Source: Actinomycetota bacterium (GTDB taxonomy: Bacteria > Actinomycetota > Geothermincolia > Geothermincolales > RBG-13-55-18). Taken from it: a stretch of 29,202 nt of DNA. Within the stretch, counting starts at the first letter, position 1. Each line of letters opens with the position of its first letter. The DNA is taken from contig JAPWVA010000001.1 in assembly GCA_028275245.1 (NCBI GenBank), positions 1 to 29,202 of the forward strand. Reading direction: 5' to 3'. Positions 24,429-29,202 of the stretch are shown piece after piece. The position numbers and the translations under genes are program-made. Under the pieces are notes generated by a model. The model ran no database searches, had not been told where the DNA came from, and saw only the letters and a program-made list of their open reading frames with translations.

Positions 24429-25052
24429 ATGGCGCTTTTCCTGGTGGCCCTTACCGGGGGCATCGCCAGCGGCAAGACCACGGTGGGAAGGATGCTGGTC
24501 GACAAGGGTGCCTTCCTGGTGGAATCGGATGCACTGGCCAGGAAGGTGGTGGAAAAGGGCAGCGAGGCCTATCGCGAAATCGTGGAGCACTTCGGCGAGT
24601 CCATCCTCGACCCGCAAGAGAATATAGACCGGGCAAAACTCGGGGCCGTGGTTTTCAACGACCCCTCGGAAAGGGAATTCCTCAACCGGGTCACCCATCC
24701 CCGCATCCTCCAACTGATGGCCTCCGAGATAGAGAGGATCAGGGTGGAGACAGGGGACCGTGCCATCGTGGTGCTGGACATCCCCTTGCTGGTGGAGGCG
24801 GGCGTCGCCGGCGCCTTCGACTTCACCCTGGTGGTGGACGCCTCCCCCGAGACGCAGGAGGAAAGGCTGGTAAGGGATCGCGGCCTTTCCAGGGAAGACG
24901 CCCGGGCCCGTATCGCCTCCCAGGCCAGCCGGGAGGAACGCCTGCGGGTAGCGGACTTCGTGGTAAGAAACGAGGGAAGCCTGGTGGACCTGGAGCGGGA
25001 GGTGGAGAGGGCATGGGAGGCCATCCTGGGGGCATGGAAGCAAAAAGGATAA
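24429..25052 (+). CDS. coaE: Dephospho-CoA kinase
   Basis: Phosphorylates the 3'-hydroxyl of dephospho-CoA with ATP, the last step of coenzyme A synthesis. The 207-residue protein has the P-loop GGIASGKTTV at residues 10-19, the substrate-binding VESDALARKV segment, the NRVTHPRIL motif and the VVLDIPLLVEAG lid region, with RIASQASREER near residue 160 typical of the family. ATG 24429 follows AAGGAGG with about five bases between. No C-terminal UPF0157 domain, which is fused to CoaE in many Actinobacteria, is present. The upstream terminator suggests its own promoter or read-through from rpsA. Confidence 0.95.
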   Translation: MALFLVALTGGIASGKTTVGRMLVDKGAFLVESDALARKVVEKGSEAYREIVEHFGESILDPQENIDRAKLGAVVFNDPSEREFLNRVTHPRILQLMASEIERIRVETGDRAIVVLDIPLLVEAGVAGAFDFTLVVDASPETQEERLVRDRGLSREDARARIASQASREERLRVADFVVRNEGSLVDLEREVERAWEAILGAWKQKG

Positions 25053-25064
25053 AAACGAGAAGGC

Positions 25065-25092
25065 AAAAACCCTTTTCCATGAAAAAGAGGGG
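25065..25092 (-). terminator. Minus-strand terminator behind the cysteine-rich gene
   Basis: Read on the minus strand, CTCTTTT and AAAAGGG pair (one G-T pair) around a six-base loop and are followed by TTTTT. The T-run is only on the minus strand, so it would end transcription arriving from the gene at 25230-25436. Confidence 0.7.
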
Positions 25093-25229
25093 TGAAAAGG
25101 CCAAGATCGAGTGATAAGCGCAGGAAAGTCCTGACCCCCTACGCCGCCGGAAAGGATCGCGAATAAGGCCCTAAGAATTGGAATTTACCCTAAGGGAGGG
25201 CACGGAGGGAAGGCAGAACCCCCGGTTGA

Positions 25230-25436
25230 TCAGCTTCTCAGGGCCCTCCGCTTCAGCTCCTCCTCGATCTCCCGGGAATAAAGGGAATAGACGGGACAAC
25301 CGTACCGGAGGCAAAGGTGCAACCCCACGCTGCAGCGGGGATCCTCCACCTCCCAGCAGTTAAGACCCTCTCTCCAGGCCTTGCAGGAGAGGTACTGGCT
25401 GGCGGGGCAACCCCTGAGATCCCGGCAACGGCTCAA
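25230..25436 (-). CDS. Small seven-cysteine protein, function unknown
   Basis: A 68-residue protein with cysteines at 4, 10, 18, 27, 35, 42 and 47, then a charged helical tail (REIEEELKRRA). The pattern GCPA...C, GLNCWEV, C, C, GCPVY resembles small CW-type cysteine motifs found alone or beside sensor proteins, so metal or Fe-S binding is plausible but unproven. I start at TTG 25436 because GGAGG (complement of 25443-25447) lies six bases upstream; the frame is open further to GTG 25502, but that part lacks a good ribosome site. A -10-like TATAAT on this strand (25514-25509) and a terminator at 25065-25092 frame it as a complete unit. It is antiparallel to coaE and divergent from the HAD gene. 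It has no signal peptide. Confidence 0.75.
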   Translation of the reverse strand: MSRCRDLRGCPASQYLSCKAWREGLNCWEVEDPRCSVGLHLCLRYGCPVYSLYSREIEEELKRRALRS

Positions 25437-25504
25437 TTCCCACCTCCCATGGCTTCTGGGACAGCAACGAGCGTCACCAGGGATGAGCATATCCCCGGCC
25501 ACGG

Positions 25505-25514
25505 TGCTATTATA
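25505..25514 (+). promoter_or_regulatory. Putative extended -10 (TGCTATTATA), possibly bidirectional
   Basis: TGC-TATTAT-A points to the HAD-uvrB genes; on the opposite strand the same bases read TATAAT towards the cysteine-rich gene. The ten bases are identical to those at 4253-4262, also between divergent genes. No clear -35 is seen. Confidence 0.55.
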
Positions 25515-25523
25515 AAATGTGGA

Positions 25524-25547
25524 GGGCTCGTCCGAGCCCTTTTGTTT
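25524..25547 (+). terminator. Terminator-like hairpin in the HAD gene leader
   Basis: GGGCTC (25524-25529), loop GTCC, GAGCCC (25534-25539), then TTTTGTTT. It begins only about ten bases after the putative -10 and 45 bases before the HAD start. No plus-strand gene ends nearby (coaE stops 470 bases upstream), so an attenuator role is a real possibility. Confidence 0.75.
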
Positions 25548-25591
25548 CCTAGTGACCGAAGAAGGTGGAAAGGAGGCAGCTCACCGGCAAC

Positions 25592-26320
25592 ATGGTGAAA
25601 GGGATTATCCAATTACCGGAAGTGGTCTTTCTGGACGTGGGGGAGACCCTTTTTTACCCCCATCCTTCCTTCGGCGAGCTCTTCCACACCGTTTGCCGCG
25701 AACACGGCCACCAGGTCGACCCCAGGGAGGTTTCCATCGTGGCCAGTCGCTACATGGAGGAGGTGGAGGAAAGGCAGGGTAGGGGTTTTTCCTTCACCGA
25801 CAGCCCTGAAAAATCGGGTGCCTTCTGGAGGGAATTTTATCACTCAATCCTGCGGGACCTTGGGATACAGGGCGAGGACCACGTCCTCCCGGAGGTCCTC
25901 TACCGCACCTTTTCCGATCCCTCCCATTACCGACCCTACCCCGACGGGTTGGAAGCCCTGGAAGCTCTGAAGCAAGGGGGTTTCCGGCTGGGCGTGATCA
26001 CCAACTTCGAGCCCTGGGTGGAGGAGCTCCTGGATGGATGGGGGATCTCCTCCTACCTGGATATCGTGGTGATCTCCGGCTTGGTGGGTAGGGAGAAGCC
26101 CCACCCGGATATCTTCCGAGAGGCCCTGCGCCGGGCCGATGTGCCCCCCGGAAGGGCCCTACACGTGGGGGACTCTCCGAGGTCCGACTTTCTGGGAGCC
26201 CGCGAGGCGGGGATGCAGGCGGTCCTGCTGGACCGGCGGGGAGCCCACCCCGGCTTTCCCGGTCCCCGCATCTCCAGCCTGGTGGAGCTTCCCGTCCTCC
26301 TGAGAGGTGGGGAAAGATGA
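25592..26320 (+). CDS. HAD-superfamily hydrolase-like protein (HDHD3/REG-2-like)
   Basis: A 242-residue HAD fold. Motif I is FLDVGETLF with Asp15 as nucleophile; the usual second Asp is Gly17, which is seen in HDHD3/REG-2-like members and may reduce or change phosphatase activity. Motif II is VITNF, motif III GREKPHPDIF and motif IV LHVGDSPRSDFLGAREAG. The helical cap lies between motifs I and II. The start is not firm: ATG 25592 follows GGAGG (25572-25576) at an overlong 15 bases, while GTG 25565 is an in-frame alternative. Its stop overlaps the uvrB start by four bases, so the two are translationally coupled. The substrate is unknown; the link to uvrB may reflect expression rather than a shared pathway. 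Confidence 0.88.
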   Translation: MVKGIIQLPEVVFLDVGETLFYPHPSFGELFHTVCREHGHQVDPREVSIVASRYMEEVEERQGRGFSFTDSPEKSGAFWREFYHSILRDLGIQGEDHVLPEVLYRTFSDPSHYRPYPDGLEALEALKQGGFRLGVITNFEPWVEELLDGWGISSYLDIVVISGLVGREKPHPDIFREALRRADVPPGRALHVGDSPRSDFLGAREAGMQAVLLDRRGAHPGFPGPRISSLVELPVLLRGGER

Positions 26321-28311
26321 GCGGGTTCCGCTTGGTGACCGAATTGGTTCCCCGGGGTGATCAGCCCAAAGCCATCGCCGCCCTAACCGAGGGGGTGAAG
26401 AGGGGCTATCGCTACCAGACGCTGCTGGGGGTCACTGGCTCGGGGAAGACGTTCACCATGGCCCACGTCATCCACAATCTGCAGCGACCCGCCCTGGTGA
26501 TCGCTCCCAACAAGACCCTGGCCGCCCAGCTCTGCAACGAGTTCCGGGAATTCTTCCCGGAGAACGCGGTGGAGTACTTCGTGAGCTATTACGACTACTA
26601 CCAGCCAGAGGCCTACATCCCCTCCACCGATACCTACATCGAGAAGGACACCTCCATAAACGACGACATAGACCGCCTGCGGCACCGGGCCACCTCAGCC
26701 CTGCTCTCCCGGCGGGACGTGATCGTGGTGGCCTCGGTCTCCTGCATATATGGCTTGGGCAGCCCCCAGGAATACCTGAAGAGAGTTCTCCTCCTGAACA
26801 GGGGGGAGGAGTACTCCCTGCGGGAGGTGTTGGCTCGGCTGGTGGACATGCAGTACGAGCGGAACCAATACGAGCTCTCCCGGGGTAAGTTCCGGCTCAA
26901 GGGGGACACTCTGGAGGTGTATCCCACCTACGAGGAGCTGGTGTGGAGGCTGGAGTTCTTCGGGGACGAGCTGGAGAAGATCAAGGTCATAGACCCCGTC
27001 ACCGGCGAGATCGTGGCGGTGCCGGACTCGGTGGTCATCTATCCGGCCACCCATTATCTCACCGCCGAGGAAAACCTCCGGCGAGCCATCACCTCCATCC
27101 GGGCGGAGCTGGAGGAGAGGGTGGCCGAGCTGCAATCCATGGGCAAGCTCCTGGAAGCCCAGCGGCTGCTATCGCGGACCACCTACGACTTGGAGATGCT
27201 CCAGGAGATGGGTTATTGCCAGGGCATCGAGAATTATTCCCGGCACCTGGACGGAAGGGCTCCCGGGGAACCACCCTACACCCTGCTGGACTTCTTCCCC
27301 GAGGACTTCCTGGTTTTCGTGGATGAGTCCCACGTAACCATCCCCCAGATCCACGGGATGTACGAGGGTGACATGTCCCGCAAGAGGACCCTGGTGGAAT
27401 ACGGCTTCCGCCTGCCCTCCGCCCTGGACAACCGCCCCCTGAAGTTCGAGGAATTCCTGGAACGAGTCCCCCAGATGATCTGCGTGAGCGCCACCCCCGG
27501 ACCCTGGGAGCTCTCAGTGAGCAGCCAAGTGGTGGAGCAGATCATCCGCCCCACCGGGCTGGTGGACCCGGAATTGGTGGTGAGACCAGCGGAAGGCCAG
27601 GTGGACGACCTCATAGGGGAGATAAGGAAGAGGGTGGAGAGGAAGGAGAGGGTGCTGGTCACCACCCTCACCAAGAGGATGGCGGAAAACCTCACCGATT
27701 ACCTGCTGGAGACGGGCCTAAAGGTGCGCTACCTGCACTCGGAAATCGACACCCTGGACCGAGTGGAGATTATCCGTGGCCTGAGGCTTGGGGAATTTGA
27801 CGTGCTGGTGGGAGTAAACCTGCTCAGGGAAGGGCTTGATCTTCCCGAGGTCTCCTTGGTGGCCATCCTGGACGCCGACCGGGAGGGTTTCCTCCGCAAC
27901 GAGCGGAGCCTCATACAAACCATCGGACGTGCCTCCCGGAACGTTAACGGCCAGGTGATCATGTATGCCTCCGAGGTGACCGATTCCATGCGCCGGGCCA
28001 TACTGGAGACGGAGAGGAGGAGGAGGCTTCAGCTGGAATATAACCGACGGCATGGCATCAACCCCCAGACGGTGCGCAAGCGGGTTAGCGATATCATGGA
28101 CATGGTCCTATTGCCCGACGAGCGCCCCTCCCACCGCAGGAGGTGGAGGGAGGAGGATATGAGCCCCGAGGAACTGGAATCCCTCATCCGGGGCCTGGAG
28201 GACGAGATGAGGATCGCCGCCGAGGACCTACGCTTCGAGTACGCAGCACGGTTGAGGGACGAGATAGCGGAGCTCAAGAAACGCCTGCGGGCCCTGCGGG
28301 AGGCCGGTTGA
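26317..28311 (+). CDS. uvrB: Excinuclease ABC subunit B
   Basis: Damage-verifying helicase-like subunit of nucleotide excision repair, 664 residues. Walker A GVTGSGKT is at 39-46, and the damage-probing beta-hairpin YYDYYQPEAYIP lies near 93-104. The central domain carries VDESHVTIPQI, the later helicase motifs include LREGLDLPEVSLV and QTIGRASRN, and a C-terminal UVR motif (LEDEMRIAAEDLRFEYAARLRDEI) binds UvrA or UvrC. ATG 26317 overlaps the HAD stop (ATGA), with GAGGTGGGG upstream. uvrA follows after 175 bases. No LexA-type box was recognised ahead of the HAD-uvrB unit. Confidence 0.97.
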   Translation: MSGFRLVTELVPRGDQPKAIAALTEGVKRGYRYQTLLGVTGSGKTFTMAHVIHNLQRPALVIAPNKTLAAQLCNEFREFFPENAVEYFVSYYDYYQPEAYIPSTDTYIEKDTSINDDIDRLRHRATSALLSRRDVIVVASVSCIYGLGSPQEYLKRVLLLNRGEEYSLREVLARLVDMQYERNQYELSRGKFRLKGDTLEVYPTYEELVWRLEFFGDELEKIKVIDPVTGEIVAVPDSVVIYPATHYLTAEENLRRAITSIRAELEERVAELQSMGKLLEAQRLLSRTTYDLEMLQEMGYCQGIENYSRHLDGRAPGEPPYTLLDFFPEDFLVFVDESHVTIPQIHGMYEGDMSRKRTLVEYGFRLPSALDNRPLKFEEFLERVPQMICVSATPGPWELSVSSQVVEQIIRPTGLVDPELVVRPAEGQVDDLIGEIRKRVERKERVLVTTLTKRMAENLTDYLLETGLKVRYLHSEIDTLDRVEIIRGLRLGEFDVLVGVNLLREGLDLPEVSLVAILDADREGFLRNERSLIQTIGRASRNVNGQVIMYASEVTDSMRRAILETERRRRLQLEYNRRHGINPQTVRKRVSDIMDMVLLPDERPSHRRRWREEDMSPEELESLIRGLEDEMRIAAEDLRFEYAARLRDEIAELKKRLRALREAG

Positions 28312-28384
28312 GCGGGAACAACCAGGGGAAGCCCCGGGCAGTAAAACCCTAATGATGGGACGAAACGCCGGTCTCGCCTGAATC

Positions 28385-28434
28385 AATCCATGGAGACATG
28401 GAGGCGATGAAATAATCCATGGAGGCGATGAAAT
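28385..28434 (+). repeat. 21-base-period tandem repeat upstream of uvrA
   Basis: CATGGAGGCGATGAAAT occurs exactly twice (28397-28413 and 28418-28434), 21 bases apart, and AATCCATGGAG occurs at 28385-28395 and 28414-28424. Each 17-base copy holds GGAGGCGATG, a ribosome-site-plus-ATG look-alike with too short a spacer. The first gives the minimal frame ATG-AAA-TAA; the second opens a 33-codon out-of-frame ORF (28428-28529) overlapping the uvrA start. Confidence 0.8.
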
Positions 28435-28486
28435 CGCAAGGAACGTCACCTCCCTCGGGAACATGGGAAAGGCGAGGGATGCCGAG

Positions 28487-29202
28487 ATGGAGTGGATTGA
28501 GATCAAAGGAGCCCGGGAACACAACCTGAAGAACGTGGACCTGCGGCTTCCCCGCAACAAATTGATAGTGATGACCGGGTTGAGCGGGAGCGGCAAGTCC
28601 TCCCTGGCCTTCGACACCATCTATGCCGAGGGGCAGAGGCGCTACGTGGAATCCCTTTCCGCCTACGCGCGGCAGTTCCTGGGACGTATGGACAAGCCCG
28701 ACGTGGATTCCATAACCGGCCTTTCACCGGCCATATCCATCGACCAGAAGAGCGCCTCCCACAACCCTCGCTCCACCGTTGGCACCATAACCGAGATCCA
28801 CGACTACCTGCGCCTGCTCTTCGCCCGCATCGGCAGAGCCCACTGCCCTACCTGCGGGAGGGAGATCGAGAAACAGTCATCCCAGCAGATTATCGAGCGG
28901 ATACGCTCCTTCCCCCCGGGTACACGTCTCACCATCATGAGTCCCCTGGTGCGGGGAAGGAAGGGTGAATACGCTTCCCTACTGGATGAAGTACGCCGGA
29001 AGGGGTTCAGCCGGGCCCGCATCGACGGCGAGCTGTGGGACCTGGACGAGGAGATACGTCTGGAACGCTACAAGAAGCACAACATCGAGGTGGTGGTGGA
29101 CCGCCTGGTGATCAAGGAAGGCCAGGAGACCAGGCTGGCCGAGTCGGTGGAGACAGCCCTGGAGCTGGGCAAGGGCTACCTCATCGTGGAGGCCGACGGT
29201 GA
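28487..29202 (+). CDS. uvrA: Excinuclease ABC subunit A (5' part, runs off the window)
   Basis: Damage-sensing ABC-type ATPase of nucleotide excision repair. About 238 of roughly 940 residues are visible, with no stop before the window end. The first Walker A, GLSGSGKS, is at residues 31-38, followed by the UvrA-specific FDTIYAEGQRRYVESLSAYARQFLG segment and SIDQKSASHNPRSTVGT. The first zinc motif begins with CPTCGREIE. ATG 28487 is chosen because GAGGGA (28474-28479) lies seven bases upstream; ATG 28463 is in frame but has a poorer site. It is in the same direction as uvrB, with a 175-base spacer that contains a tandem repeat. Confidence 0.96.
   Translation, partial: MEWIEIKGAREHNLKNVDLRLPRNKLIVMTGLSGSGKSSLAFDTIYAEGQRRYVESLSAYARQFLGRMDKPDVDSITGLSPAISIDQKSASHNPRSTVGTITEIHDYLRLLFARIGRAHCPTCGREIEKQSSQQIIERIRSFPPGTRLTIMSPLVRGRKGEYASLLDEVRRKGFSRARIDGELWDLDEEIRLERYKKHNIEVVVDRLVIKEGQETRLAESVETALELGKGYLIVEADG

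Noticed and set aside
25122..25131. AGGAAAGTCC, resembling the RNase P RNA P4 strand
   Set aside because: No matching second strand or the several hundred bases of structure expected; likely chance within the short palindrome CAGGAAAGTCCTG.

Overview
The window is ordinary chromosomal DNA of a G+C-rich bacterium. Many genes have AGGAGG-type ribosome binding sites, TTG starts are frequent, and arginine is often AGG and isoleucine often ATA. The order polA-rpsA-coaE-(HAD)-uvrB-uvrA, the TraR-lspA-lgt-rluD block and the split his cluster suggest a deep, possibly thermophilic, Actinomycetota-like or related Gram-positive lineage. That placement is inference; no rRNA gene is present. I see no phage, insertion sequence, CRISPR array or plasmid signature.

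Layout. 43-2562 (+) is a tightly coupled run of a TraR/DksA-type zinc-finger protein, lspA, lgt and a RluD-type pseudouridine synthase, joined by 4-base overlaps. A small winged-helix protein follows (2839-3129, +), facing a RecB-family PD-(D/E)XK nuclease with a four-cysteine Fe-S signature (3204-4085, -). The nuclease is divergent from dnaE (4380-7811, +). Next come hisD, hisB, hisH, hisA and hisF (8121-12643), then a complete branched-chain amino-acid ABC transporter, livK-H-M-G-F (12842-17687), then hisI (17832-18182). A zinc-ribbon membrane protein and tRNA-Leu(CAA) precede polA (19402-22095). After a 752-base gap come rpsA and coaE, a small cysteine-rich minus-strand gene, a HAD-family protein overlapping uvrB, and the first quarter of uvrA, which runs off the end.

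How genes fit together. Lgt and LspA are the first two enzymes of lipoprotein maturation, and LivK carries a lipobox they would process. The his genes cover several middle and late steps, but hisG, hisE and hisC are not in the window. DnaE keeps an intact-looking PHP metal site, whereas Pol I has lost the acidic residues of its 3'-5' exonuclease domain. UvrA, UvrB, Pol I and the RecB-like nuclease give the region a DNA-repair flavour.

Most of the unexpected signal is in the intergenic DNA. An extended -10 word, TGCTATTATA, is identical in two divergent promoter regions, and close relatives lie before livH, tRNA-Leu and rpsA. Two genes (livH and the HAD gene) have terminator-like hairpins between a putative promoter and their start codon. 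rpsA has a long dyad at its predicted transcription start, the nuclease leader has a 17-base inverted repeat, and uvrA is preceded by a 21-base-period tandem repeat. The 68-residue seven-cysteine protein at 25230-25436 is the best candidate for an undescribed gene.
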